From the NCBI RefSeq assembly GCF_900167125.1, contig NZ_FUYC01000002.1:1-64000 (forward strand): a DNA stretch of 64,000 bases, written 5' to 3'. Below the pieces are notes generated by a model. The model had not been told where the DNA came from and searched no databases. It saw nothing but the letters and a program-made list of their open reading frames with translations. This stretch comes from Paucidesulfovibrio gracilis DSM 16080. GTDB lineage: Bacteria; Desulfobacterota; Desulfovibrionia; Desulfovibrionales; Desulfovibrionaceae. This document shows positions 56,086 through 64,000 of this stretch, piece by piece; the stretch's first letter is position 1, and every line of letters starts with the position of its first letter. Made by a program: the position numbers and the translations under genes.

Positions 56086-57238
56086 AAATCTCCGTGACCT
56101 CTTGTTCGGTCAAAGATTTGGGGTTGGTGGCCATGCAGGGGTCGTCCAGGGCAAATCGTGCCAGACCGGGCAGGTCGTCCCTGGCAACGCCCAGGCTGGA
56201 GAGGGTTTGGTCCACGCCCACGCGGTGTTTGAGTTGGCGAATTGTTTCGGTGATGGTTTCGCATTGTTCGTCCTGCCCCATCTCGGAATCGAGCGAAGCG
56301 CCTAGCGCTGCGCCGATTCGGGCATAGCGCTCCGGTGCGGCCGAAAAGTTATGGGCGATGACGTGTTCTAGGAGAATGGCGTTGCATTGGCCGTGGGGCA
56401 GGTCCATCAGCCCGCCCAGGCTGTGCGCCAGGGCATGGACGGCACCGAGGATGGCGTTGGAAAACGCGAGTCCGGCGTAGAGGCTGCCGAGCTGCATTCC
56501 GGCCCGGGCTTCCAGGTCTGCAGGGTGCTCCATGCACCGGGGAAGATAGCTGCGGATGGCGCGGACCGCTTCCAGGGCGAAGATGTCCGTGATCGGCGAG
56601 GAAGCGTTGGACACATAGGCTTCGATGGCATGGGTGAGCGCGTCCAGCCCGGTGTGGGCGGTGAGGTCCGGGGGCATGGTGCTGGTGAGCTGTGGGTCCA
56701 GCAGCGAGGCGTCCGGCACAACGGCCTTGCTCACAATGGCGATTTTGACTTTGCGCACGGAGTCCAGAATGATGGCGAATTGGGAAACGTCCGCGGAACT
56801 GCCCGAGGTGGTGGGCAGGCAGATCAGGGGCGGGCCGGGCCGCGGCACATTGTCCACTCCTTCGAATTCAAGCACGTGGCGGTCGTTCGTGACCACAATG
56901 CCGATCCCCTTGGCCGCGTCCATGGGGCTGCCGCCGCCCACGGCGACAATGGCGTTGCAGTCATTTTGCCTATAAATGTCGGCACCTTGCATACACTCTG
57001 TGTCGCGTGGATTGGGAGAGATGTCCGAAAAGAGGGTGACCTTGTGACCGTACTCACGCAAAGAAGCGGCCGTAGCATCGGCCCAGCCGGATTCGATGAC
57101 CCCTGCATCCGTGACCAGGAGTACCCGTTCGCCGCCGAGGTTGCGGGCGTAGCGGCCTGCGAGGGTAGCCGAATCCTTTCCCGTGATAAATTCCGGTGCG
57201 ACGAATTTTCGTAAATCCAACGGGTTGGTAAAGTTCAT
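56069..57238 (-). CDS. Iron-containing alcohol dehydrogenase, 389 aa
   Basis: Group III Fe-[21 protein letters not shown] binds NAD(P), and [34 protein letters not shown] carry metal ligands. The substrate could be ethanol, 1,3-propanediol or another primary alcohol. GGAGG precedes ATG 57238. The downstream hybrid kinase overlaps it, possibly linking alcohol oxidation to sensing. Confidence 0.93.
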   Translation of the reverse strand: MNFTNPLDLRKFVAPEFITGKDSATLAGRYARNLGGERVLLVTDAGVIESGWADATAASLREYGHKVTLFSDISPNPRDTECMQGADIYRQNDCNAIVAVGGGSPMDAAKGIGIVVTNDRHVLEFEGVDNVPRPGPPLICLPTTSGSSADVSQFAIILDSVRKVKIAIVSKAVVPDASLLDPQLTSTMPPDLTAHTGLDALTHAIEAYVSNASSPITDIFALEAVRAIRSYLPRCMEHPADLEARAGMQLGSLYAGLAFSNAILGAVHALAHSLGGLMDLPHGQCNAILLEHVIAHNFSAAPERYARIGAALGASLDSEMGQDEQCETITETIRQLKHRVGVDQTLSSLGVARDDLPGLARFALDDPCMATNPKSLTEQEVTEIYAQAL

Positions 57239-57455
57239 GGTCCCCCCTCCCCCCTGTTTCGAATGTAAGGCTTATCGCGACATAATAACTACCATAGGCA
57301 ACGGATGATGTCTAACGAGTCGTTGAACATTCGGTGATATCGGAAGGTTCGGAGATACGGGGGATGTGGTGAGCGTGTTGAACGGCGGGGCGGAGTTTTC
57401 CCCGAACCGCGCCGCAGCCGTTGGAATGGGGCGAGGCTGCGGCGGGCGGGGAGGG

Positions 57456-57830
57456 TCAGAGTGCCTCGGGGGTGTAGCCCTCGGGCAGATGCGCCGTGCC
57501 CTTGACGCAGGGCAGGCCCGTGCTTTGGCCTGCTTGCTCCATGAGGCGCTGCATGTCCGGACAAAAGCCGTCGCCCAGTTCCCAACCGTCTTTGCGCTTG
57601 TGCGCAAAGGTGCAGGTCGGGAAGTGAATGGCTTCGGCTCCCTTGGCCTTGAGGATGCGGGCCAGTTCGGCCACGTTGTCCCCGGGGCAGCGGCAGGTGA
57701 AGACCCCTGCCAATTCGCAGTCTTCGTACCCTGCAAAGCCTTGTTTGGTCCCGGTCAGGCACTTGAAGCAGTTGGTGAGCGGGCAGGCGTGTTCGTTCTT
57801 TTCGCAGCGGATGATGCCGATTTTGGTCAC
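57456..57830 (-). CDS. CGGC-domain (DUF1847-type) metal-binding protein, 124 aa
   Basis: A small protein with many Cys/His: IRCEKNEHACPLTNCFKC, CELAGVFTCRCPGDN, FPTCTFAHKRKDG and FCPDM, the CGGC-domain pattern. Likely binds metal or Fe-S. GTG 57830 follows GGGAGG. It is next to the DUF5320 gene, a frequent pairing in anaerobes. Confidence 0.85.
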   Translation of the reverse strand: MTKIGIIRCEKNEHACPLTNCFKCLTGTKQGFAGYEDCELAGVFTCRCPGDNVAELARILKAKGAEAIHFPTCTFAHKRKDGWELGDGFCPDMQRLMEQAGQSTGLPCVKGTAHLPEGYTPEAL

Positions 57831-57845
57831 GGTGCCTCCCCTTGG

Positions 57846-58142
57846 TCAGTCGGCCTGTTCGTTCAGGCGGGTGCGGATGACCTCGGCCTCGCGTTCCAGC
57901 ATGTCCAGACGCTGCCGCAGGATGTTCTGCTCGTCTTCAGGGGACAGGGGGGCGTTCCAGCCTGCGTTGCCCACCTGGGCATAGCGTCCGCCGAATCCGC
58001 GGCCGCGCCAGCCGCCGCCCATGCCGCGTCCCATGCCGCGTCCCATGCCGACATTACCATAGCCACCTGCGCCGCAGCGACCAAAGCCGCCGCCCGTCAT
58101 TGGACCTTGTCCTTGCGGTCCGGTTCCGTCGAATCCAGGCAT
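57846..58142 (-). CDS. DUF5320 Gly-rich protein, 98 aa
   Basis: MPGFDGTGPQGQGPMTGGGF and RCGAGGYG are the family signature, followed by Gly/Arg/Met repeats and a C-terminal coiled coil (LSPEDEQNILRQRLDMLERE). Genes of this type often sit near Mrp/NifX-type metallocluster genes, but their role is not defined. AAGGAG precedes ATG 58142; a 14-bp inverted repeat lies in its leader. Confidence 0.85.
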   Translation of the reverse strand: MPGFDGTGPQGQGPMTGGGFGRCGAGGYGNVGMGRGMGRGMGGGWRGRGFGGRYAQVGNAGWNAPLSPEDEQNILRQRLDMLEREAEVIRTRLNEQAD

Positions 58143-58177
58143 ATTGCTTCTCCTTTGCTGTTGCGGTTTGTTTTCAG

Positions 58178-58252
58178 GGAAGCACGGTCCGACCAATGGA
58201 GGAAAGGGGTCGCCCCCCGGCGGTGCAAACGACAAGGGCGGACCGTGCTTCC
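58178..58252. repeat. 14-bp perfect inverted repeat in the DUF5320 leader
   Basis: GGAAGCACGGTCCG (58178-58191) and CGGACCGTGCTTCC (58239-58252) are perfect arms around a 47-base loop that itself contains a GGGGT/ACCCC-like core. It is 36 bases upstream of the DUF5320 start. It could be an RNA switch, an operator or a short mobile remnant. The rest of 58143-58547 shows no gene. Confidence 0.65.
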
Positions 58253-58478
58253 GGCCTCTGTATTCGAAGATAGCAGGAAGCGTGCCTGGCATGTTGCTGC
58301 AATGGGCTGGCCGCGGGGAAAAGCTGTTGATGGCGGTTTGCGGGATGCGTTTCGTATTTGATTTTCGTATTATTTGGGAAAGATATCGATATCCCGTGAT
58401 TCCCGAAACAACGCGGAAGAAGCGGGATTGTTGAGGTGGCGGCAGGTTTGCACGCTGAATATGTTGGTTTTGGGCGTG

Positions 58479-58531
58479 AAAAAAGCCCGATCAAGGCATG
58501 AGAATCCGCCCGATCTTGTGTTGTAGGGCTT
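58479..58531 (-). terminator. Possible terminator after the CDF gene
   Basis: AAGCCC (58483-58488) can pair with GGGCTT (58526-58531), and on the minus strand the stem is followed by TTTTTT. The loop is long, so the call is moderate. Confidence 0.45.
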
Positions 58532-58547
58532 ATTTTGCGTCTATTGG

Positions 58548-59495
58548 TTACTGGTCCGGCGTGGAAGAGGGTGCTAGAGATGAAACAGGAGCATCGGGGC
58601 TTTGGGCCTCAATAAAAACGCGGCGAACCCGTGGAAATGCGGTTTTAATGTCGCGGTCCAGTTCCGAGGTGACCTGCTCCACGCCGTTGGAGCGCACATG
58701 GTCCGCAAAGTCCACGGAAAGCGTTACCAAAATGTAGTCCGGTCCCATGTGCAGGGTGGCCAGTTCATTGATCTGTTCAATACCCGGTTTGGCAAGGGTC
58801 ATGTTGCGGATGGCCTCCTCCACTTCCGGGTGCGCGCTTTCGCCCAGCAGGAGACCGTGGGTCTCCCAGGCGAGCCATGCGGCGGTTCCGGCCAGTACCA
58901 GGCCAATGACGATGGAGGCGGCGCCGTCATAGCGGGGATCGCCCGTGACCTGGCTGAGTAGGACGCCTGCAAAGGCAGCCAACAGTCCGAGCATGGCGGC
59001 CGTGTCTTCAAAAAGTACCACGAACAAGGGGGGATTTTTGCTGCGGGACACGGCACGGAACCAGCCCCGTTCTCCCTTGGTACGTCGAAATTCTCGTAGG
59101 GCCATGCTCCAGGCCGCACCTTCAAACAGCAGGGAAGCCGCGAGCACTGCGTAGTTCAGCCAGGGGGTGTGGGCCGGTTCCGGGTGGCGCAGGTGCAGGA
59201 TGCCTTCATAAATAGAAATGCCTGCGCCGAGGCCGAAGATCAGGATGGCCACCACAAAGCTGTAAAAGTAGATTTCCTTGCCGCGTCCAAAGGGAAAGCG
59301 GGAGCAGGCCGGACGTCCGGCCTGGCGCAGCCCGTGCAGCAAGAGGAGCTGGTTGCCCGTGTCCACTGTGGAGTGGACGCCTTCGGAAAGCATGGCGGAA
59401 CTGCCCGTAAAGGCCGCAGCCGTGAACTTGGTGGCGGCAATGGCCATGTTACCGAGCATGGCTGCAATGATGACGCGTTTTGAGCCGGATGCCAT
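58548..59495 (-). CDS. Cation diffusion facilitator transporter, 315 aa
   Basis: Exports divalent metals (Zn, Fe, Co or Mn) using the proton gradient. Six helices are visible. The metal-site segments are SEGVHSTVDTGNQ (helix 2) and FEDTAAMLGL (helix 5), somewhat altered from the usual Asp/His set, so specificity is uncertain. A C-terminal cytosolic domain follows (GPDYILVTLSVDF). Neighbouring metal-binding CGGC and DUF5320 genes fit a metal-handling locus. Confidence 0.9.
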   Translation of the reverse strand: MASGSKRVIIAAMLGNMAIAATKFTAAAFTGSSAMLSEGVHSTVDTGNQLLLLHGLRQAGRPACSRFPFGRGKEIYFYSFVVAILIFGLGAGISIYEGILHLRHPEPAHTPWLNYAVLAASLLFEGAAWSMALREFRRTKGERGWFRAVSRSKNPPLFVVLFEDTAAMLGLLAAFAGVLLSQVTGDPRYDGAASIVIGLVLAGTAAWLAWETHGLLLGESAHPEVEEAIRNMTLAKPGIEQINELATLHMGPDYILVTLSVDFADHVRSNGVEQVTSELDRDIKTAFPRVRRVFIEAQSPDAPVSSLAPSSTPDQ

Positions 59496-59567
59496 GGGGT
59501 TCCTCTACTGTACTGAGCTGTCGGCCCGTTACTGTTGTATCAACAAATGGCGGGCGGTTTAGCGGCT

Positions 59568-60719
59568 TCAGATAGCCGGATCCAGGAGCATGTTGTCCCG
59601 GTGGATGGCCTCTTCGTAGGCGTGTTCGCCGTATTGCTCTTGGATGTCCGAACTGCGCAGCCCTTTGATATTCTGCAATTGCTCCGAGCTGTAATTGCAC
59701 ATACCCACGCCCAGCACGCGATCGGTTTTGGAGCGAATGGCGGTAAGGGCGCCCTGGCCGAATTCGCCGCGCACCTCCACGATGCCCGCCGGGAGCAGGC
59801 TTTTGCCCAACTCCGTCAGGGCACGGGCCGCGCCGTCGTCCACCACGATGGTTCCGGCGGGTTGGTCATGATAGGCCAACCAGAATTTTTTACTGGAAAC
59901 GCATTGTTCGCAGGGCAATACCAGGGTGCCGCCGGGAGCGCCGTCCAGCACCGCCCCGAGAGAAAAGCCCTTGCGTCCGGACAGGATCAGGGTGGGCGCG
60001 CCGAGTTGGGCCACGCGCCGGGCCGCACGCATTTTGGAATACATGCCGCCTGAGCCGACAGCCGTCTTGCCGTCGCACATGGCCGGAATGTCCAGGGAGC
60101 CGATGTCCTCAATGACATCCAGCCGCTTGGCCTCGGGATGTTGGTCCGGGTTTTTGTCGTACACGCCGTCTGCCGAGGTCAGGTTGATGAACAGGTCGGC
60201 TTCCACCAGCCCCACGGCGAGGCTGGCCAGGGTGTCATTGTCCCCAAACTGCAGTTCTTTGACCGACACGGTGTCGTTTTCATTGATGATCGGCACCGCA
60301 CCCCAATCAAGAAGCCGGTTCAGGGTGTTGCGGGCATTGAGGAAGCGTTCGCGAATGCGCAGTCCCTCACGGGTGAGCAGCACCTGTGCAGCCACCACGC
60401 CCAGTTCGGCCAGGGCGCGGTCGTATTCGTGCATGAGCCGCCCCTGTCCGATGGCCGAGGCCGCCTGTCGTCCTGGAAGGTCCGAAAGGTGGGCCGCGTC
60501 CGGGCGCATGAACTGGATGCGGCGGCGACCTGCGGCAACGGCGCCGGAGGAGACCAGCAATACGTCCAGCCCGCGTTCGCGCAGGGCATTGATTTCCCGG
60601 GCCAGGTGGCGGAGCATGTTCAGATCCAGTCCGTCTTCCATGGTCAGCACGGCGGATCCCACTTTGATGACCACCCGGCGGGCCGAGGCCAGCAATTCGC
60701 GGCGTTGATCGCTATTCAT
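59568..60719 (-). CDS. proB: Glutamate 5-kinase, 383 aa
   Basis: First step of proline synthesis. The amino-acid-kinase domain has VVIKVGSAVLT, LVSSGAVAAGRRR, NENDTVSVKELQFGDND and GTGGMYSKMRAARR-type (VGSGGMYSKMRAA) segments, followed by a C-terminal PUA domain (GTIVVDDGAARAL). The ribosome site at ATG 60719 is weak. It follows obgE by ten bases, a conserved obgE-proB order. Confidence 0.96.
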   Translation of the reverse strand: MNSDQRRELLASARRVVIKVGSAVLTMEDGLDLNMLRHLAREINALRERGLDVLLVSSGAVAAGRRRIQFMRPDAAHLSDLPGRQAASAIGQGRLMHEYDRALAELGVVAAQVLLTREGLRIRERFLNARNTLNRLLDWGAVPIINENDTVSVKELQFGDNDTLASLAVGLVEADLFINLTSADGVYDKNPDQHPEAKRLDVIEDIGSLDIPAMCDGKTAVGSGGMYSKMRAARRVAQLGAPTLILSGRKGFSLGAVLDGAPGGTLVLPCEQCVSSKKFWLAYHDQPAGTIVVDDGAARALTELGKSLLPAGIVEVRGEFGQGALTAIRSKTDRVLGVGMCNYSSEQLQNIKGLRSSDIQEQYGEHAYEEAIHRDNMLLDPAI

Positions 60720-60729
60720 GGCTTTTGGG

Positions 60730-61836
60730 CTACTCGTTTTCCTGTTGTGCGTCCAGGGGTTCGGGGCAGGGCGTCGAACCATCTTCGGCTTGGGTGTTCA
60801 TGGCGTGCAGCCGTTGCCACAAGAGGTCCACAAACGCCTCCAGCCCGTCCCCCCGCAGAGCGGAAAGCAGGTGGATGGTTTGCCCTGTTTCCCGTTCGTA
60901 CTCTTGGGCGCGTGCTTGCAACCGGTCCAGCGCCTCTTCGGCCAGCAAGTCGATTTTGTTGATGACGCGGATTTGCTTTTTTTCCGCCAAACGGGAGTCG
61001 AAGCGGGCCAGTTCTTCGTCCAGCAGACCGAACCCGGCAAAGGGATCGGCTTCTTGGTCGTGCACCAGATCCTCGCAACTGAGGATGTGAACCAGGAACC
61101 GGGTCCGCTCCACATGTTTCAGGAAGGTGTGTCCCAGTCCCAGGCCTTGGCTCGCGCCTTCGATGAGTCCGGGGATGTCCGCAATGATCATGCGGTGGCC
61201 TACGTCGTCCTGAATCACGCCCAGGTTGGGGACCAGGGTGGTGAAGGGATAGGCCGCTATTTTGGGCCGCGCCGCGGACACGGCGGAGATAAACGTGGAT
61301 TTGCCTGCGTTGGGCAGCCCGAGCAGGCCCACGTCCGCCAGCATTTTGAGTTCCAGGCGGAGTTTTTTATCCTCGCCGGGCCAGCCTTCCTCGCAGCGTC
61401 GGGGAGCGCGATTGGTGGGGGATTTGAAATGGATGTTTCCGCGTCCGCCGTCTCCGCCTTTGCAGATGATCACTTCCTGACCGTCCTCCACCAGGTCGGC
61501 CAGAAGGCGTTCACAGGGAGCGCCCTGCTCGTCTTCGGTCACCTCGAACACGAGGGTGCCCACGGGCAGTTCCAGCACCAGAGGATCGGCGGCGCGGCCG
61601 TATTTGTCGCTGCCCATGCCGGGCTGGCCGTTTTTGGCCTCGTAGTGCCGCTTGAGCCGGAAGTCATACAGGGTCACGAGTTTGGTGCTGGCGCGGAAAA
61701 TAACGTCTCCGCCGCGTCCGCCGTCCCCGCCGTCGGGTCCGCCCTTGGGAATGAAACGCTCGCGCCGGAAAGAGGCGCAACCGTTGCCGCCTTTTCCCGA
61801 GCGGGCGGTGATGATGGCTTCGTCCACGAATCGCAT
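60730..61836 (-). CDS. obgE: GTPase Obg/CgtA, 368 aa
   Basis: Ribosome-associated GTPase for 50S assembly and stress. The Obg fold is Gly-rich (GKGGNGCASFRRE, GPDGGDGGRGG). The G domain has GLPNAGKST (G1), DIPGLIEGAS (G3) and NKIDLL (G4). A short acidic C-terminus follows. GGAGGATATGCC fixes the ATG at 61836. It lies in the usual rplU-rpmA-obgE block. Confidence 0.97.
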   Translation of the reverse strand: MRFVDEAIITARSGKGGNGCASFRRERFIPKGGPDGGDGGRGGDVIFRASTKLVTLYDFRLKRHYEAKNGQPGMGSDKYGRAADPLVLELPVGTLVFEVTEDEQGAPCERLLADLVEDGQEVIICKGGDGGRGNIHFKSPTNRAPRRCEEGWPGEDKKLRLELKMLADVGLLGLPNAGKSTFISAVSAARPKIAAYPFTTLVPNLGVIQDDVGHRMIIADIPGLIEGASQGLGLGHTFLKHVERTRFLVHILSCEDLVHDQEADPFAGFGLLDEELARFDSRLAEKKQIRVINKIDLLAEEALDRLQARAQEYERETGQTIHLLSALRGDGLEAFVDLLWQRLHAMNTQAEDGSTPCPEPLDAQQENE

Positions 61837-61903
61837 GGCATATCCTCCGGCGTGTGTGCCGAGATGATGGTGGCTTGGTGCTCCGACGCGTCGAACGTAC
61901 ACC

Positions 61904-61932
61904 AAAAAAAAGGGCAGGAGAAGCTCCTGCCC
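61904..61932 (-). terminator. Terminator between rpmA and obgE
   Basis: On the minus strand GGGCAGGAG and CTCCTGCCC (61912-61920, 61924-61932) form a perfect stem followed by T8 (A-run 61904-61911). It should cut or reduce read-through from the ribosomal genes. Confidence 0.85.
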
Positions 61933-62012
61933 TGAAAACACGTATCTTGTGACGACTAGTTCATCGCGAGATGCGGTGGTCAGCCGTGCTGCTTCAAGGT
62001 TTTCGACTCCGG

Positions 62013-62282
62013 CTAGGCTTCGGAGGCGACGATGTGGACCCGGGTCTTGGTCCGGCGGTTGCGGACGTACTTTTCGTACTTGACCGTACCATCCGTAAGG
62101 GCAAACAGGGTGTAGTCCCTGCCCATGCCGACATTTTCACCGGGATGAATCTTGGTACCGAGCTGGCGCACGAGGATGTTGCCCGCGAGCACTTCCTGGC
62201 CGCCGAAGCGCTTTACGCCCCGCCGCTGGCCTTGGGAGTCGCGACCGTTCCTGGAGCTGCCGCCTGCTTTTTTATGAGCCAT
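62013..62282 (-). CDS. rpmA: 50S ribosomal protein L27, 89 aa
   Basis: Full-length L27 with the basic N-terminus [19 protein letters not shown] near the peptidyl-transferase centre. There is no cleaved N-terminal extension. It follows rplU by 18 bases. Confidence 0.98.
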   Translation of the reverse strand: MAHKKAGGSSRNGRDSQGQRRGVKRFGGQEVLAGNILVRQLGTKIHPGENVGMGRDYTLFALTDGTVKYEKYVRNRRTKTRVHIVASEA

Positions 62283-62300
62283 GACGTTCTCCTTGCGGCA

Positions 62301-62612
62301 CTAGGCCGTGATGCTTTTGACCTTCAGGCGCGTGAAGTCCTGACGGTGGCCCTGCTTTTTGCGGGCGTCCTTTTTGGGGAGCTTGTGGAAGACCACGACT
62401 TTCTTACCGCGGCCGTGCTTGACGACTTCGCAATCCACCTTGGCGCCGTCCACATAGGGAGCGCCGATTTGGGTGGCGTCGCCGTTGCCCACCAGCAATA
62501 CCTTATCGATGGAAACAGTGGAACCGGCTTCCGCCTTGAGCAGCTCCACGTCCAGTTCGAGGCCTTCTTCCACGCGGAACTGTTTTCCGCCGGTCTCGAT
62601 GATTGCAAACAT
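62301..62612 (-). CDS. rplU: 50S ribosomal protein L21, 103 aa
   Basis: Full-length L21: MFAIIETGGKQFRVEEG at the N-terminus and KKDARKKQGHRQDFTRLKV at the C-terminus. First gene of the rplU-rpmA unit, driven by the promoter at 62644-62673. Confidence 0.98.
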   Translation of the reverse strand: MFAIIETGGKQFRVEEGLELDVELLKAEAGSTVSIDKVLLVGNGDATQIGAPYVDGAKVDCEVVKHGRGKKVVVFHKLPKKDARKKQGHRQDFTRLKVKSITA

Positions 62613-62643
62613 ACTAATGATACCTCCGTCTCACAAGGAGGGC

Positions 62644-62673
62644 AACCTATCCGCAAGAACCGATAAAAGTCAA
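62644..62673 (-). promoter_or_regulatory. Sigma-70 promoter of rplU-rpmA
   Basis: Minus strand TTGACT (62668-62673), 18-base spacer and TAGGTT (62644-62649). A palindrome TGCCGAAATATCGGCA lies upstream at 62766-62781. The rest of 62613-62954 holds no gene. Confidence 0.65.
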
Positions 62674-62954
62674 GCCTTGAACGTGACCTTTTTCCCGGTG
62701 CGCGAGGTATGCGCGACCCTGGGAATCGGTTTTGTGCGGGGATGCCGCCCGGGTTTGCGAAGCCGTGCCGAAATATCGGCATATGCTTCGTCCAGCTATG
62801 ATTCTGACGATATGCAGCTTATGGCTCCGGGTTGATCAGAGGATTTTTGTTTTCATAACGGTGCCCGGGCGCTGCGTCGAACCAGTGTCCATATCTTTCC
62901 TTGGGGGGAAAGGCAAGTGTTTTTCTGCGGCGCTGTGGGGACGTACGACGAGCT

Positions 62955-63761
62955 TCAGGCCCGGGCCACGACCAGCACATCCACGCGGTCGGCTCCGGCG
63001 TCCTGCAGGGAGCGGGCGCATTCCCGCAGTGTCGCACCGGTGGTGCAGACATCGTCCACCAGCAGGATGCGGCGGCCCTGCACCAGGGGAGAAGCGGTAA
63101 AGGCGTGGCGCAGGTTGGTGCGGCGTTCCGTGGCTTTGAGCGTGGATTGGGGGGGCGTGTTTCGAATGCGCTGCAGGGCCGAATCCGCCAGAGGAACCTT
63201 GCAGATGCGGGCAATGGGCCGGGCCAGGATGCGGCTTTGGTTGAAGCCGCGACCACGCAGTCGGCGCGGATGCAGGGGGACGGGGACCACTAGTTCCGGG
63301 AGCAGCAGTTCGGGAGCGTAGGGCAGGAAACCTGCAAAAGCGCGTTGCCAGGCCGATGCCGCCAGCCGACCGAGCAAATTCGATGTCTGGATGCCGCCGT
63401 GAAATTTGAAATTAACGATCAAATCCCGCAGTGGGCCTTGGTATCGTCCATGCAGGAGAAAGCGGTTCCAGGGGGGCGGATCGGCGCGGCAGGAGCCGCA
63501 GAGCATGGGGGTATCGTGCTCAGAACTGAAAAAAACGCCGCATTGCGGGCAATGGCCCGCGCTACGGGGAGCCAGGGCCGCGTTGCAGTCCGGGCAGAGA
63601 CCAAGGGCCGACACCGAGTCGGTTGGGCGGCCGCACACAGGGCAACGGACCTGCGCAAGGCCGGTCCATTGCCCCATGGCGCGCCAAAGGGAAAAGCCGG
63701 AACGCAGTCCCGGCAGGGCAGTCCCCTGTGGTGCGGCAGGCGGCTTGCCGGGGAGGTGCAT
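62955..63761 (-). CDS. comF: ComF-family phosphoribosyltransferase-like protein, 268 aa
   Basis: An N-terminal zinc-finger region (CPVCGRP, CPDCN, CPQCG, CGSC) is followed by a phosphoribosyltransferase fold with VPVPLHPRRLRGRGFNQS and the PRPP loop ILLVDDVCTTGATL. ComF aids DNA uptake in competent bacteria; elsewhere its role is unclear. The start is ATG 63761 or a later ATG at residue 29. It follows the partial gene at the right edge by six bases. Confidence 0.9.
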   Translation of the reverse strand: MHLPGKPPAAPQGTALPGLRSGFSLWRAMGQWTGLAQVRCPVCGRPTDSVSALGLCPDCNAALAPRSAGHCPQCGVFFSSEHDTPMLCGSCRADPPPWNRFLLHGRYQGPLRDLIVNFKFHGGIQTSNLLGRLAASAWQRAFAGFLPYAPELLLPELVVPVPLHPRRLRGRGFNQSRILARPIARICKVPLADSALQRIRNTPPQSTLKATERRTNLRHAFTASPLVQGRRILLVDDVCTTGATLRECARSLQDAGADRVDVLVVARA

Positions 63762-63767
63762 GCCGGA

Positions 63768-64000
63768 CTATCCGGCGTGGGTCTGCCAGGCTTGCTTGCC
63801 CAGGGCGCGGATGCGTTCCGCGGCCTCGGGGTGGCGTTCCATGTCCGCGATTTTTTCAAAGCCTCGGAATTCCATGGGATCCTGAAGCTCCAGATTGAAG
63901 CTTTGCAGGAAGTATTTCATGGTCAGGCGCGCCCCCTCAAAGAGCTTGTCACCTTCGGAGCGTCCCGCGAACAAGGTCATGTAGGCGGGTCGTACCGGGC
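63768..64000 (-). CDS. C-terminal part of a gene cut by the right edge (possible flavodoxin/FMN-reductase type)
   Basis: The minus-strand frame is open from the window edge; ATG 63980 is probably internal, since the codons before it read PVRPAY. The segment has LTMKYFLQSFNLE and ends LGKQAWQTHAG. A RPAYMTLFAG strand followed by a long helix recalls the end of an NADPH-dependent FMN reductase or flavodoxin-like protein, but the piece is too short to be sure. Confidence 0.5.
   Translation of the reverse strand, partial: PVRPAYMTLFAGRSEGDKLFEGARLTMKYFLQSFNLELQDPMEFRGFEKIADMERHPEAAERIRALGKQAWQTHAG

Overview
The window looks like chromosome from a sulfate-reducing deltaproteobacterium of the Desulfovibrio group (Desulfovibrionales). 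The evidence is high GC with strong AGGAGG-type ribosome sites, a large heterodisulfide-reductase-like (Hdr) redox operon, formate dehydrogenase and hydrogenase maturation genes, a SahR-type regulator beside ahcY, a large lactate-dehydrogenase-like FAD/Fe-S protein, and DUF5320/CGGC metal-associated genes. Genus is inferred; no rRNA is present.

Layout. 1-5 kb: end of an unrecognised gene, a field of long hairpins, anaerobic ribonucleotide reductase nrdDG (minus) with an unusual repeat-bearing promoter, then small Cys-rich genes. 5-15 kb: an unrecognised 594-aa protein, purU, mltG-ruvX, a 1182-aa FAD/Fe-S oxidoreductase and a class V aminotransferase. 15-25 kb: a maturation block, mostly minus strand (hypF, an IS1595-like transposase relative, fdhE, a moeA-like gene, fdhD, mobB, mobA), ending in a sigma-54 activator.

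25-38 kb is the most unusual part. A plus-strand operon follows a near-consensus sigma-54 promoter beside the divergent sigma-54 activator. It encodes an orphan IS3 OrfA-like protein, HdrA, MvhD, a FrhB/FdhB-like flavoprotein, a 1162-aa double HdrA with a receiver-like domain inserted, HdrC, HdrB, a tandem universal stress protein, and two HdrD-like Fe-S proteins. The second HdrD-like gene is interrupted by one in-frame TGA exactly where its tandem paralog has a conserved Cys. A SECIS-like hairpin lies just downstream, so it is very probably a selenoprotein that ordinary annotation would split in two. The set looks like an electron-bifurcating or confurcating complex; its donor and acceptor cannot be read from the sequence.

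38-50 kb: a solute-binding protein, metE under a cobalamin riboswitch and a probable SahR site, a HicAB module, tRNA-Glu and tRNA-Gln, Rho_N and DUF721 proteins, sahR-ahcY (S-adenosylhomocysteine recycling), a secreted discoidin-like protein, a MobB-like Fe-S protein and argB. 50-64 kb: a molybdate-type transporter, MFS and DUF1566 genes, a hybrid histidine kinase overlapping an iron alcohol dehydrogenase, CGGC and DUF5320 proteins, a CDF transporter, the conserved rplU-rpmA-obgE-proB block, comF and a partial gene at the right edge.

Links between regions are inferred. The Mo-cofactor and formate dehydrogenase genes plus a molybdate-type transporter fit an organism using Mo/W formate dehydrogenases. 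A Sec-containing Hdr protein would need the selenocysteine machinery, which is not in this window.
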